This document shows, piece after piece, positions 51,665-61,055 of a stretch of DNA of 64,000 nt; positions within the stretch are counted from its first letter, which is position 1, and every line of letters starts with the position of its first letter. This DNA comes from SAR202 cluster bacterium bin87. Its GTDB lineage: Bacteria; Chloroflexota; Dehalococcoidia; Lucifugimonadales; UBA3495. Location: contig MPNC01000012.1 in assembly GCA_002238825.1 (NCBI GenBank), positions 45,822 through 109,821 on the forward strand, given 5' to 3'. The notes below the pieces were generated by a model, which saw only the letters and a list, made by a program, of their open reading frames with translations, was not told the DNA's origin and ran no database searches. The translations under genes and the position numbers were made by a program.

Positions 51665-53308
51665 ATGGACGGTAAGACCGCGTTCGCCAACATCCTGGCC
51701 AGGGAGGGCGTCGACGTCGTTTTCTGCTTTCCCAACAACATCCTGATCGACGCCTGCGCAGCAGCCGGGATTCGCCCGATCATCTCCCGCATGGAACGCA
51801 CTGCGGTCAACATGGCCGACGCGTACAGCCGGGTCAACAACGGCAACAAGAACGGCGTGGTTATCGTCCAGGGCGGGCCAGGAATTGAAAACGCCTTTTC
51901 CGGGGTCGCCCAGGCCTATGCCGACTCATCCCCGCTGCTGATGGTGCCCAACCATCCGGGGACGCGGCGACAAGGAACCTCCTCCGACTTCAACGCCGCC
52001 AGGAATTACGAGGGAGTCACCAAGTGGGCCGACTCCGCGAATCACACCGAACGCATACCGGAATTGATGCGTCGCGCCTACACTCAGCTCCGCACCGGTC
52101 GACCCTACCCGGTGCTGGTGGAGATGCCGAACGACGTCCTGGCCGGAGAGATCTCCGAGGAGCAGTTCCACTATCTCCCGCAACAAAAGCATCGCTCGGC
52201 AGGCGATCCCCGAGACGTTTCACGGGTCGCGGAGGCGCTGGTAAACGCGCGCCGCCCTGTCATCTACGCCGGCCAGGGAGTGCTCTACGCCGAGGCCACC
52301 CCGGAATTGGTGGAATTGGCGGAGCTGTTGAACGCGCCCACCATGACCACCACACTGGGCAAGAGCGGATTCCCGGAAAACCACCCCCTGGCTCTGGGGT
52401 CCGGCGGCAACACGGGCACAAAGATGGTTGGCGAGTTCCTGGCGAAGAGCGACGTTGTCTTTGGCATCGGCACCAGTTTCCAGAAGACCCTCGCTTCCGC
52501 CCCGGTTCCGCCCGGCAAGACGGTCATCCAGTCCACCATCGACGAAAAGGACCTCAACGGCGAGTATCCGCTGGATGAGATCATCGTCGGTGACGCGAAG
52601 CTGGTCCTCGGTCAACTGATTGAGGAAGTCAAGGATCGACTGGGCGAAAACGGCCGGCGCGGCGACGAGTCCGTAGCGGCCGAGATCCGGCAGGTACGGC
52701 AGGAATGGCTGGCCGAATGGATGCCCCGGCTCTCCAGCAACGATACTCCCATCAGCCCGTATCGTGTGGTCTACGAGCTCAACGCCCGGCTGGACAAGGC
52801 CAACAGCGTCGTCACCCACGACTCCGGCAACCCGCGCGACCAGATCGTGCCGTTCTACGCGGCCACCACTCCCCGGGGATACATCGGGTGGGGCAATTCT
52901 ACCCAGTTGGGCAGCGGGCTGGGTTACGCCATGGGCGCCAAGGTGGCCTTCCCGGAGAAGACCTGCGTCAACCTGATGGGCGACGTTGCGGTCGGAATGG
53001 CCGGAACGGACTTCGAAACGGCGGCGCGCGAAAAGCTCGGCATCATCACCGTGATTGTGAACAACGGCGCCATGGGCGGCTACGAGAAGAACATCCCAAT
53101 CGCGACGGAGCGGTACGGCACCAAGTACGTCACTGGCGAGTACGCTCGCATGGCCGAGGCTCTGGGCGCGTATTCCGAGTATGTAACCGACCCGGACGAA
53201 GTCGGGCCGGCCATCGAGCGGGCGAAGGAAATCTCCTCGTCCGGACAACCCTGCGTGCTGGAAATCATCACCCGCGAAGAGCCGGTGTTCTCGCAGTATT
53301 ATCGCTAG
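51665..53308 (+). CDS. thiamine diphosphate-dependent enzyme (acetolactate synthase-like)
   Basis: 547-residue ThDP enzyme of the acetolactate synthase / benzoylformate decarboxylase fold. The activating Glu is Glu44 in SRMERTAVNMADAYSR, and the cofactor motif is GDVAVGMAGTDFETAAREKLGIITVIVNN. Three-domain layout is complete. GGAGG precedes the ATG. Neighbours (halogenase-like protein, aldolase) do not define the substrate; it is not certain to be a true acetolactate synthase since no small subunit is adjacent. Possible roles are 2-oxoacid decarboxylation or oxalyl-CoA-like reactions. Confidence 0.92.
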   Translation: MDGKTAFANILAREGVDVVFCFPNNILIDACAAAGIRPIISRMERTAVNMADAYSRVNNGNKNGVVIVQGGPGIENAFSGVAQAYADSSPLLMVPNHPGTRRQGTSSDFNAARNYEGVTKWADSANHTERIPELMRRAYTQLRTGRPYPVLVEMPNDVLAGEISEEQFHYLPQQKHRSAGDPRDVSRVAEALVNARRPVIYAGQGVLYAEATPELVELAELLNAPTMTTTLGKSGFPENHPLALGSGGNTGTKMVGEFLAKSDVVFGIGTSFQKTLASAPVPPGKTVIQSTIDEKDLNGEYPLDEIIVGDAKLVLGQLIEEVKDRLGENGRRGDESVAAEIRQVRQEWLAEWMPRLSSNDTPISPYRVVYELNARLDKANSVVTHDSGNPRDQIVPFYAATTPRGYIGWGNSTQLGSGLGYAMGAKVAFPEKTCVNLMGDVAVGMAGTDFETAAREKLGIITVIVNNGAMGGYEKNIPIATERYGTKYVTGEYARMAEALGAYSEYVTDPDEVGPAIERAKEISSSGQPCVLEIITREEPVFSQYYR

Positions 53309-53391
53309 TCTCCCCGGTCAGAAGACGCCGTAGCGGGCTATTCGGCGCCGCCTGGTGTCGATAGCGCGCCCAGCCCGCCCAGCACCACCGC

Positions 53392-54972
53392 ATGCCTGAA
53401 GCTGCCATCGTTGTCATCGGAGGAGGTCCGGCCGGCGCGTGCGTCAGTACCCTGCTCGCTCGCCGCGGATACCCGGTTACCCTACTGGAACGGGAGATCT
53501 TTCCCAGAGACCACGTAGGCGAATCACTTCTTCCGGCCAGCATCCCAATCCTGCAGGACCTTGGCGTCCTGGACCGCGTCCGGCAGGCCGGTTTCGTGCT
53601 GAAACGGGGCGCCACGATGATATGGGGGGTGGATCGGAAACCGTGGAGCTGGTACTTCAGCGAGACCAACACCTCCAATCCGCATTCGTACCAAGTTTGG
53701 CGCCCTGAATTTGACGCCATTCTGCTGGACAACGCGCGCAAGACCGGCGTCGACGTGCGGGAAGGATGCTCCGCAACTGCGGTGGAATTCGACTATGCGC
53801 AGAAGGCGGTCGGCGTGCGTTGCGGCGACGAAACCCTGCCGGCGCGGTACGTCGTCGACGCCAGCGGGCAGGGCGGCCTGTTGGCGCGCCAACTGGGTCT
53901 ACGGCAATGGGACGATTTCTTCCGCAACCTGGCGGTGTACGCCTACTACCAGGGCGGCGACCGGCTCGAAACGCCAGACGACGGCAACATCCTGATCGAG
54001 TCTCAAGCCAACGGCTGGATGTGGAACATCCCCCTGCGCGACGGATGGTCAAGCGTCGGCGCCGTGGTGGACTCCGAGACCGGCCAGGAAGGGATCCGGC
54101 GTCTGGGCGCGCGCGGCTTTTTGGAAGCGCAGGTCGCGGCAGCGCCTCAAACCGCGAAGATGCTGCAGGACGCCAGCATGGTCTCCGGCCCGGAAATCGT
54201 CCGCGACTGGTCCTACCGGTGCCGGTCTCTCCACGGCCCGGGGTACATCCTGGTGGGCGACGCCGGCTGCTTCATCGACCCGCTGTTTTCATCCGGGGTG
54301 CACCTGGCGTTGACATCGGCGACCCTGGCAGCGGCAGCGGTTGCTTCCGCGTTGGCCGACCCGGCAATGGCAGGCCCCGTCGGGCAGGTGTACCAGCAGT
54401 TGTACTACAAGGAGTACGGGCATTTCCGGGAGTTGGCGCGGCTGTTCTATTCGAGCAACCGCACCGCAGATTCGTATTTTTGGGAGGCGCGCCGCCTGCT
54501 CGACGACGATCCATCCCTCACCCCACGCCAGTCATTCGTTCAGGCAGTGGCCGGTCAACCTCCGAGAGGATACGAACGGGCCGTGTTGTCCCACGGACTG
54601 GCGCCAGCCGCTTTTGGCAATAGCGTGGCCGGGGTGGAGGCCGAACGGCAGCGACGACGGGAACAACCGCTGCTCCCCGAGTCGCGGCCACGGCTGGCGG
54701 AAGGCGTCATATTGCAGCGCCAGCCGGTGCTAGCCGATGGCGATTTCGTCTGGGGTTACGGGTTGGTGACCGACGGTCATCCGGAAGGGCTCCCGTGCAG
54801 CGGACTCGTGGCGCAACTGCTGCACGGGCTGGACGGCAGGACTACCGTCGCGGAAGCAATCGCGAGCCTGTGCCGCGGGCTGGAACCCGCCGCGGCGCAG
54901 CAGGTCAAGCCGGCGGCCATGGAAGCCCTGCAAATCCTGTACGTCGACGGCGCAATCTGCGCATCACCCTGA
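53392..54972 (+). CDS. flavin-dependent halogenase-like protein with PqqD-like tail
   Basis: 526-residue FAD-dependent protein. GGGPAGA at 10-16 is the FAD motif; WMWNIP at 209-214 matches the W-x-W-x-I-P signature of flavin-dependent halogenases, and Lys71 in FVLKRGATMIWG lies where the catalytic Lys is in the phenol/pyrrole branch. GDAGCFIDPLFSSGVH (about 284-299) is the second FAD segment. Residues about 430-526 (LVAQLLHGLDGRTTVAEAIASLC, EALQILYVDGAI) resemble a PqqD or winged-helix domain, which is unusual. No partner flavin reductase is adjacent. Halogenase activity is an inference; a geranylgeranyl-reductase-type monooxygenase is the alternative. Confidence 0.78.
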   Translation: MPEAAIVVIGGGPAGACVSTLLARRGYPVTLLEREIFPRDHVGESLLPASIPILQDLGVLDRVRQAGFVLKRGATMIWGVDRKPWSWYFSETNTSNPHSYQVWRPEFDAILLDNARKTGVDVREGCSATAVEFDYAQKAVGVRCGDETLPARYVVDASGQGGLLARQLGLRQWDDFFRNLAVYAYYQGGDRLETPDDGNILIESQANGWMWNIPLRDGWSSVGAVVDSETGQEGIRRLGARGFLEAQVAAAPQTAKMLQDASMVSGPEIVRDWSYRCRSLHGPGYILVGDAGCFIDPLFSSGVHLALTSATLAAAAVASALADPAMAGPVGQVYQQLYYKEYGHFRELARLFYSSNRTADSYFWEARRLLDDDPSLTPRQSFVQAVAGQPPRGYERAVLSHGLAPAAFGNSVAGVEAERQRRREQPLLPESRPRLAEGVILQRQPVLADGDFVWGYGLVTDGHPEGLPCSGLVAQLLHGLDGRTTVAEAIASLCRGLEPAAAQQVKPAAMEALQILYVDGAICASP

Positions 54973-54987
54973 GGCTTGGGCGCAGCG

Positions 54988-55569
54988 CTACGGCTTCACC
55001 CAGGTCTCCGACCAGGCGCAACACGCCGTGCTGCTCTGGGCCGAGCCGCGCGCCTCCAGCGATACCACCCCGCCCAGTGCCCGGTCACCCACAGTGATCT
55101 GGGCACTGCGGGCCGGGAAGAAGCAGCTGTACACCCCGTGCGGCCGGCCGGGAGTGCTGCCTGCCGGATTGTTCAGCATGTAAGGCGTCAGGAAATCGTG
55201 CCAACTGAGCACAACGGTCTCAGTGGATGCGACGACGATCTCGTTGTAGGCGCTCTCGATCCCGCCGGACTTGCTGAATTGGGCCGGGATCACTGTCAGG
55301 CTCGGGTCGGCAAATTCCGGAAACAGGATGCTTTCGATCTCCTCCTGGAGGTAGCGGGTCATGGCGATATTGTCGGAATAGATCCGCACCGGATCGCGCT
55401 CCAAATCCGCGCTCTTGAGGAACAGCACGTGGCCGGCGCCACCCGGCGACCAGAGGACACGCCAGTGGCTGGTGCGGCTGGTCTGCTCACCTCCGGCTTC
55501 TGGCGACAGACGGATGAACGAGTTTTCGCCGGTAAGGCAAATCTGGTTGGGATCGATGGGGCTGGTCAT
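54988..55569 (-). CDS. hypothetical protein
   Basis: 193-residue soluble protein with no family that I recognise. Features: TSRTSHWRVLWSPGGAGHVLFLKSADLERDP, a segment DNIAMTRYLQEEIESILFPEF and a C-terminal beta-rich portion (ALGGVVSLEARGSAQSSTACCAWSETW). AAAGGAGC gives a good ribosome site. Convergent with the halogenase-like gene (15 base gap), followed on the other side by the aldolase on the same strand. No signal peptide. Confidence 0.75.
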   Translation of the reverse strand: MTSPIDPNQICLTGENSFIRLSPEAGGEQTSRTSHWRVLWSPGGAGHVLFLKSADLERDPVRIYSDNIAMTRYLQEEIESILFPEFADPSLTVIPAQFSKSGGIESAYNEIVVASTETVVLSWHDFLTPYMLNNPAGSTPGRPHGVYSCFFPARSAQITVGDRALGGVVSLEARGSAQSSTACCAWSETWVKP

Positions 55570-55614
55570 TGCTTGCTCCTTTCTGGTCAGTGAGCCACGT
55601 TGTTCAGATTCAGG

Positions 55615-56391
55615 CTACAGACCGTCGGCCGCGGCCCGCATGTCGTTCAGGTACTCGGCGCTGGCCGATTGCAAAAGGCGGCCCACGGTGTTGTGGAAGT
55701 ATCGCACGCCCAGTTCGAGGTAGTGTGGCACCAGGGCGTCCGGGCAACTGCAACCGGCGGTAATGCCGGATGCCGCGATCTGCTGCACGCCCTTCTCGAC
55801 CAGAGCCTGAACTTCCGGATGGGTCTGCTGGCCTGGGTATCCCATACTCTGGGACAGGTCACCGGCGCCGATGAAATACACGTCGACCCCCGGCACTTTC
55901 ACCAGGTCCGGAATGTTCTCGATGGCCTCCACCTCCTCCAGCATGAGGCATACCAGGGTGTTTCGGTTCGCGTCCGCCACGTAGTCCGGCGTAGCGCCGC
56001 TGAAACCGTACTCGGCGGATCGCCCTCCGCTGAACAGGCCACGATCGCCATCCGGATAGTACTTTACAGCGGCCACGGCGGCGCGAGCCTCCTCGGCGGT
56101 ATTCACGTGCGGGACCTGGACACCCCACGCGCCCCGGTCCAGGAACGGCGAGATTATTTCCGGCCGGTTTCCGACGGGCCTGACGATTGGAGCGGTGCCC
56201 GAGTATTCGGCGGCTCGGATCATGTCCTCCGCCAGATCGACGGTGATGTTCCCGTGTTCGTTGTCGATGAGCACCCAGTCGTACCCTAGGTATCCGAGCA
56301 TCTCGACCACCACCGGAGAGGGAAAGGTGATCATTGAGCCGAACACAGGTTGGCCGGCCTGAAGCTTCTTTTTCATGGTGTTTTCGCGCAT
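55615..56391 (-). CDS. HpcH/HpaI aldolase family protein
   Basis: 258-residue class II pyruvate/oxaloacetate-type aldolase. FGSMITFPSPVVVEMLGYLGYDWVLIDNEHGN carries the catalytic His region; the metal ligands are probably Glu in CLMLEEVEAIEN and Asp in IGAGDLSQSMG. Relatives cleave 4-hydroxy-2-oxoheptanedioate or 2-keto-3-deoxy sugars. CAGGAG lies upstream of the ATG. Aldol donor and acceptor here unknown. Confidence 0.94.
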   Translation of the reverse strand: MRENTMKKKLQAGQPVFGSMITFPSPVVVEMLGYLGYDWVLIDNEHGNITVDLAEDMIRAAEYSGTAPIVRPVGNRPEIISPFLDRGAWGVQVPHVNTAEEARAAVAAVKYYPDGDRGLFSGGRSAEYGFSGATPDYVADANRNTLVCLMLEEVEAIENIPDLVKVPGVDVYFIGAGDLSQSMGYPGQQTHPEVQALVEKGVQQIAASGITAGCSCPDALVPHYLELGVRYFHNTVGRLLQSASAEYLNDMRAAADGL

Positions 56392-56592
56392 GCTGGTTTA
56401 CTCCTGCTTGGGGGGCGGTCGGCGCCGCCACCGGTGGCCGAATGCTATGCGTGGGACATACCCATCGTCAACTGCTCAGCTCCTATGGCGCACGTCGTCT
56501 GGACTCGGCGAGCATCGAATTCGCCGGCGTGTTCTATCGCTGGACAACGGTTTAACCACGCCAGACCAGCACCAACCGGGATGCGGGGGCGG

Positions 56593-56621
56593 TTGGAATG
56601 GGATTTCGTTGGGGGTACAAT
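56593..56621 (+). promoter_or_regulatory. promoter of tRNA-Thr
   Basis: TTGGAA (56593-56598), 17 bases, TACAAT (56616-56621); tRNA begins at 56631. Confidence 0.65.
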
Positions 56622-56630
56622 GAATCTCAC

Positions 56631-56706
56631 GCCGATGTAGCTCAGCCGGAAGAGCAGCGGTTTCGTAAACCGCAGGTCAAGGGTTCGAGTCCCTTCATCG
56701 GCTCCA
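56631..56706 (+). tRNA. tRNA-Thr (CGU)
   Basis: 76-base tRNA with encoded CCA. Acceptor GCCGATG/CATCGGC, D arm GCTC/GAGC, anticodon stem GCGGT/ACCGC with loop TTCGTAA (anticodon CGT), T arm AAGGG-TTCGAGT-CCCTT. All stems pair fully. A gene-poor stretch follows. Confidence 0.95.
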
Positions 56707-57383
56707 TTCTTTCAATACGAGCAGCCGGCCTCCTTGGACAGGTAGCAATAAGGACGGATCCCGACGTATCCGGCCGTTTTGCCGGACCGATCCAAGGCAT
56801 CGTCCAGCGTCACGCTTAACTACACACCACTAGACGGCGCCCGCGCCCTGGCAAATCGGGGCGCGGTTTTGTTTCGGGCTGGGCATGAATGCGAGCGATT
56901 CGTTTGCCGCCGGCTTGTAATGCGTGCATTAACTGACGATCCGGAACATTACCGACTCGGCGGTAGCGTCCACCCGGATCGAGGGAGAGAACACAGACCA
57001 GACCCGGGTACGAGAGGCCGTCGCCGGACGCGTCGTGGTCAGCGCGGTATTCAGGCAGGATTGGCTGCAAACATACGCCGCTCATCACGGTCCCAGAGGC
57101 AGACTGACCCAGATGCTGGACCGGCTGTGTTGTGTTTCGGCAGGCAAGGCCACAACTTCGCGGCTGCGGAGCAAGCGCAGAAAGCCGATTGTTCCCTGAG
57201 GCGGCCCGTCGTAACATCCAGGCATTCATCGCGTTGCGGATCCTCGTCAATCAAGCAGGGAGGCGACCGCCCGCATCCTACCGCGTCCAGTAGAGATGAT
57301 GAACAATCCCAAAACCCAGACCGTTATCGAAAGGTCTTCAGCAAACGACAGGGGCGCCAAGCCACCCACCAAATACCACCACG
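56707..57383. other. gene-poor stretch downstream of tRNA-Thr
   Basis: About 680 bases with long but feature-free open frames on both strands, rich in Arg/Ser/His/Gln and without start signals or any family pattern. Only the 3' part of a small minus-strand membrane frame (57247-57453) reaches into it. It may be decayed sequence. Confidence 0.5.
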
Positions 57384-57453
57384 CTACGACCGCACCCACC
57401 GTCTCAGCCGATTCCAACAGACGCACTGCGATCCCACGCCACACTCGCGCCAC
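57247..57453 (-). CDS. possible small membrane protein (overlapping frame 2)
   Basis: 68-residue frame with GTG start. It holds two hydrophobic segments (AETVGAVVAWWYLVGGLAPL and ITVWVLGLFII). It overlaps the end of another small membrane frame (57384-57548) in a different register. Either two overlapping genes or one gene split by a frameshift. Lies downstream of the DUF805 gene on the same strand. Confidence 0.4.
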   Translation of the reverse strand: MARVWRGIAVRLLESAETVGAVVAWWYLVGGLAPLSFAEDLSITVWVLGLFIISTGRGRMRAVASLLD

Positions 57454-57548
57454 CTACGGGCTCCCCGGGTCACCGCCCACGCTGTCAGCACGATCGCTGG
57501 ATAAACCATGATCACAAACATGAGCACATAAAGGCCGTCCAGGTTCAT
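57384..57548 (-). CDS. possible small membrane protein (overlapping frame 1)
   Basis: 54-residue frame beginning MNLDGLYVLMFVIMVYPAIV, a clear N-terminal transmembrane helix, then basic residues (TRGARRWRE). If a one-base shift is assumed near its middle it joins the frame at 57247-57453 to give a three-helix protein of about 100 residues, so this may be one broken gene. Confidence 0.4.
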   Translation of the reverse strand: MNLDGLYVLMFVIMVYPAIVLTAWAVTRGARRWRECGVGSQCVCWNRLRRWVRS

Positions 57549-57599
57549 TTCAAACCTGTCGGCCTCTCCCGTTCAAGGCAAGGCAGCCCCACCATCGCC

Positions 57600-58118
57600 C
57601 TATCGTCGCGCGTCTCCGAAGCGGTTGGGACCGTCCTCCCCGTTCCTACTAAGCAACCAGATGGCCCGGCAAGCAACGCCAAGAGTAATGACTAAGGCCA
57701 CACCCAGAGAGGCGTAAGTGGGGATGACCGACGGGTCACCTCCCACAAATCCTATGGAGAAGGTCACGTAACCGATGCCAAGGCAGACAATCCATGCCAA
57801 CAGCGGAAACACGAACCAAGCCAGCACCGACGCGCCACTCCTGCCAATGTCATGCAGACGCCGTACGGCTAGGGCCACGGTGGGGAAAAACCCTACAACA
57901 ATGATGAGGACGCCCGACGTCACGAGTTCTGACAGCAACGTGCCAAGATCCAGTACAACCCGTGCTATCAAGACGTCGATGGCAACCATCGCGACGAACG
58001 AAACTAGTAGAACGCGAAACAGCAGCCGCATCCACCACCAGAAATCCGCTCGACTCGCGCGACCAGAGTAATCGAACGTCTGCCTAAGAACGCGGGATCC
58101 GGTCCTCCAAATGGTCAT
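57600..58118 (-). CDS. DUF805 family membrane protein
   Basis: 172-residue DUF805 protein with four transmembrane helices. FDYSGRASRADFWWWMR and VRRLHDIGRSGASVLAWF are the family signatures. GGAGAGG lies close before the ATG. Function of the family is unknown; some members are linked to cell envelope or phage resistance. Followed on the same strand by the small membrane frames. Confidence 0.88.
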   Translation of the reverse strand: MTIWRTGSRVLRQTFDYSGRASRADFWWWMRLLFRVLLVSFVAMVAIDVLIARVVLDLGTLLSELVTSGVLIIVVGFFPTVALAVRRLHDIGRSGASVLAWFVFPLLAWIVCLGIGYVTFSIGFVGGDPSVIPTYASLGVALVITLGVACRAIWLLSRNGEDGPNRFGDARR

Positions 58119-59464
58119 GACCTCTCCAGCAGAAAATGTTCGAAATCTTCACCAAGCAGCTTCTGCGGCCGGCGCATGTCAGCAGGTTCACGAACTTTCG
58201 AAGGTGCGTGCCTTGGGTGATTAACTTGGCATCCATACCAGGCCAGCGCAAACCGGACAACAAGCAGGGAGGCCCCGCGTAACAAGCGGCCTCCCCGTCT
58301 CTTCCCTCTGGTTTGAGAACGATTTATCTATGCCCGCTCGCCGTCAGCATGTAGTGGTCCTCCCGTCCTGCGTACCGGGTTTGGACTTTCGTGGACGGGC
58401 GAAGAGAAGTCCGGCTGTCTCGTGACGACGTGGGAACGCCTGGACCTTATGCTTGCACTCCCCCAGACTGTGCATGGAAGATACTCCGTGTTCGGCTGCG
58501 CTACGGCCAAACCGCGCAGCGCAGACTCCCGCGCCGTGAGTGCGAGGGATGTCTGGAGACACCTCGTAAGGAGAAGGCGCGCAAATACGAACTCGGGCGG
58601 GAAGAAGATTTGCAGACCGCAGTCACCATACCCGGTTGGTCCGACGCGGACGAAATGGCCCACTACCCGAATTCAGATACCCACGCTGATCGTACTCCTA
58701 CTGGTCGGCGTGTACCATGCGTTTTGCTTCAGGAAGACGGCACCTACACGCTCATATTCATCAACGACGGCGCAATGTCCGAACATCAGCAGAAGTTGGC
58801 AACCCGGAGGAGAAATACCGGGGCGGGTTGGCGATCGCAGTGGGGCGCCAAATGGAGCCGACTTTCGGTTGTTGTTGCCCCGTCTGCGCGTTGGGAGATG
58901 CTCAATCCAGCGCCTCAGCGCAGGGCAACAATACGCGACCCACACCTACGCGACCGAACCTCGCGTTGAACGAGCCAGCATGTCGGCGTGCTTTGGCGCA
59001 TTCAACCGCGCAGGCAATTCCTGGCGAACGCTGATCAACTCGCCGTACGGGCGAGATCATTCGCCGGCGAACGGTAGAGGTATTGCAGGGCGCCACCAGC
59101 CTTGGATTTCAGCGTGGCCCACTTCGTCGGAGACGAAGAAGCCCGGATGATCGTCGGGCGGCAATTGCTGCAACGCCGCCCGAAACCGCAACCGCCGCCG
59201 CTGTCCAGGGAAGGGTGAGCCTTCCTGATAGGCGGCCGCCCGCGCGGCGCGCATCATCATACGACCATTCCTTCGTCAACCGAGTTCCTCCATCGTGCTC
59301 CTGGTACGCACGCCGCCCAGACGAGAGACTTTGCGACCGCACCCTGTTTCGATCCGTCGCGTTTCCAATATCGCCGACCGCGGCGGCGGCGCGACATAAT
59401 TCTGCGACATTTCGCTCCTATCTTGGTTTGTATCAAGAGTGGGTTACCCACACGAGGAGGCGAA
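58119..59464. other. 1.3 kb stretch without a supported gene
   Basis: Several frames of 60-240 codons occur but none has codon bias, a ribosome site or a recognisable pattern. The stretch includes a hairpin at 58267-58295 and, just before 59465, what must be the promoter of the lipoprotein gene. A minus-strand frame at 59057-59260 (ending PPDDHPGFFVSDEVGHAEIQG region) could be a gene remnant. The stretch looks like decayed or foreign DNA. Confidence 0.5.
58267..58295. repeat. GC-rich hairpin
   Basis: GGGAGGCC (58267-58274) and GGCCTCCC (58288-58295) pair perfectly, with a further GC/GC step inside after a two-base bulge. No clear T-run follows on either strand. Confidence 0.5.
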
Positions 59465-60916
59465 ATGATGAAGATCAAGAAGTTGACGTCGAGGACGTTC
59501 CTGCTCGGTTCGCTCCTGGCGGTCATGCTGTCAGGGGCGGTCCTGGTCGCATGCGGCAACGACACCGGCACCGGTGAAGGCCGCGATGCCGGCGGTGCCA
59601 ACGCGACGCAGGAGGTCTCGCGTGGAGAAAATCCCGGTGAACACGGCGCCGGCGGCGAAAGCGCCGGTGAAAGCGGCGGCTCCGGCAGCGAAGAGGGCAG
59701 CGGCGCCACCTTGGCTCCCGACGCGACCTTTGACGCGGTCCGCGGCGGCGCACGTTTGGTCCTGAATTACGACGCGGCCAGCAATGCCTTCCAGGGCACG
59801 GTGGAGAACACCACCGGCAACGCCCTGGGGCAGGTCAGGATTGAAGTCCACCTGTCCAACGGTACCGAGCTTGGACCAACCACGCCGATAGATCTCGCTC
59901 CGGGCGAGGTGGCGTCGGTGAACCTGCCGTCGACGGCGGCGTCCTTCACGGGTTGGATCGCCCACGCCGAGGTGGGCAGTGGAACCGAGGGCGGTCAGGC
60001 CAGCAGCGAAAGTGGCCCCGACGGCCCCGAGGGTCCGGAAAGCGGCGGCGGCAACGAGGCAGCCATGGAAGCTGCCATGTCCAGCCCCATCACTCCGCTC
60101 GACCAGACCTGGAACGGCGTCCTCGGCGGGCTGGCGGTTTCCGCCAGCTACGATGCAGCGACCCAGACCGTCCACTCGACGGTGCAGAATACGGTGTCCC
60201 AGACGCTGTGCTATGTGCAGGCCGAGCCTCACCTGAAGTCCGGAACCCAGACGGTCGGGGAATTGGGCCCTGACCAGTTGGGCAACCTGAACCCGGGACA
60301 GCAGGCTACATCCAGCATCTCAGTCTCTAGCGAACCTAACCTGGCTGGCGTTTCATTCGACGGCTACGTGGTCCACATGGAAGTGTTCGACTGCGGCGGG
60401 CCGGGTCCGGTTCCCCACGCCGGTGGGCCGGGCGGTGAAGGCAGCGGCAGCGAAGGGGCCGGTGGCGAGGGGCACGGCCCCGGCGGCGAAGGCTCAGGCA
60501 GCGAGAGCGGAGCATCGGGCAGCGAAGAAGGCAGTGGGGCGCAACTGGCGCTGGACGAGACCTTCGATGCCGTTCGGAGCGGGGCTCGGTTGGTCCTGAA
60601 CTACGACGCTCCCAGCAACGCGTTCATTGGCACTGTTGAAAACACCACCAGCAATGACTTGAACCGGGTCAGGATCGAGGTGCATCTCTCCAACGGCGCC
60701 GAGCTCGGGCCCACGACTCCCGTGGACCTGGCTCCGGGAGAGGTTATCGGCATCAACCTGCCCGCGACCCAGGCGTCGTTCACCGGATGGGTGGCTCACG
60801 CCGAGGTGGGCGGCGGCGAGGCCGGCGGAGAGCACGGCGGCAACAGCCAGTCCGGTGGCGAGCATGGCTCCAGCGGTGAGCACGGCTCGGGCGGCGAGCG
60901 GCGGGGCGGCGGGTAG
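59465..60916 (+). CDS. lipoprotein with three FxLYD-like repeats
   Basis: 483-residue exported lipoprotein. The signal peptide ends in LVAC with Cys30. Three beta-sandwich repeats lie near 85-165, 205-300 and 350-450; the first and third are nearly identical (ARLVLNYDAASNAFQGTVEN and ARLVLNYDAPSNAFIGTVEN, then EVHLSNGxELGPTTP and LAPGEV), the second is divergent. They are joined by Gly/Ser/Glu/His-rich linkers such as GGEGSGSEGAGGEGHG, and the tail is His/Gly-rich (GGEHGSSGEHGSGGE). GAGGAGG precedes the start. A two-component system follows, so it may be its target or sensor partner. Confidence 0.88.
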   Translation: MMKIKKLTSRTFLLGSLLAVMLSGAVLVACGNDTGTGEGRDAGGANATQEVSRGENPGEHGAGGESAGESGGSGSEEGSGATLAPDATFDAVRGGARLVLNYDAASNAFQGTVENTTGNALGQVRIEVHLSNGTELGPTTPIDLAPGEVASVNLPSTAASFTGWIAHAEVGSGTEGGQASSESGPDGPEGPESGGGNEAAMEAAMSSPITPLDQTWNGVLGGLAVSASYDAATQTVHSTVQNTVSQTLCYVQAEPHLKSGTQTVGELGPDQLGNLNPGQQATSSISVSSEPNLAGVSFDGYVVHMEVFDCGGPGPVPHAGGPGGEGSGSEGAGGEGHGPGGEGSGSESGASGSEEGSGAQLALDETFDAVRSGARLVLNYDAPSNAFIGTVENTTSNDLNRVRIEVHLSNGAELGPTTPVDLAPGEVIGINLPATQASFTGWVAHAEVGGGEAGGEHGGNSQSGGEHGSSGEHGSGGERRGGG

Positions 60917-61055
60917 AACCGCCGGATACCTCCGGGGGAGATTTCATCCTGCGCCACGCAGTAAGATAAGCCACCCCGGATGTAACCAGACCATTGACGC
61001 GGTGTCTCCCCGGAGACGCCGCGTCCCCTGTCAAGCCTCACTCGGAGGACTGCTG

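Noticed and set aside
56779..57504. 241-codon plus-strand frame after tRNA-Thr
   Set aside because: No start signal, no hydrophobic or domain pattern, extreme Arg/Ser/His content.
58391..59150. Two overlapping plus-strand frames of 192 and 242 codons
   Set aside because: Overlap each other in different frames, contain no recognisable motif and have no ribosome site.
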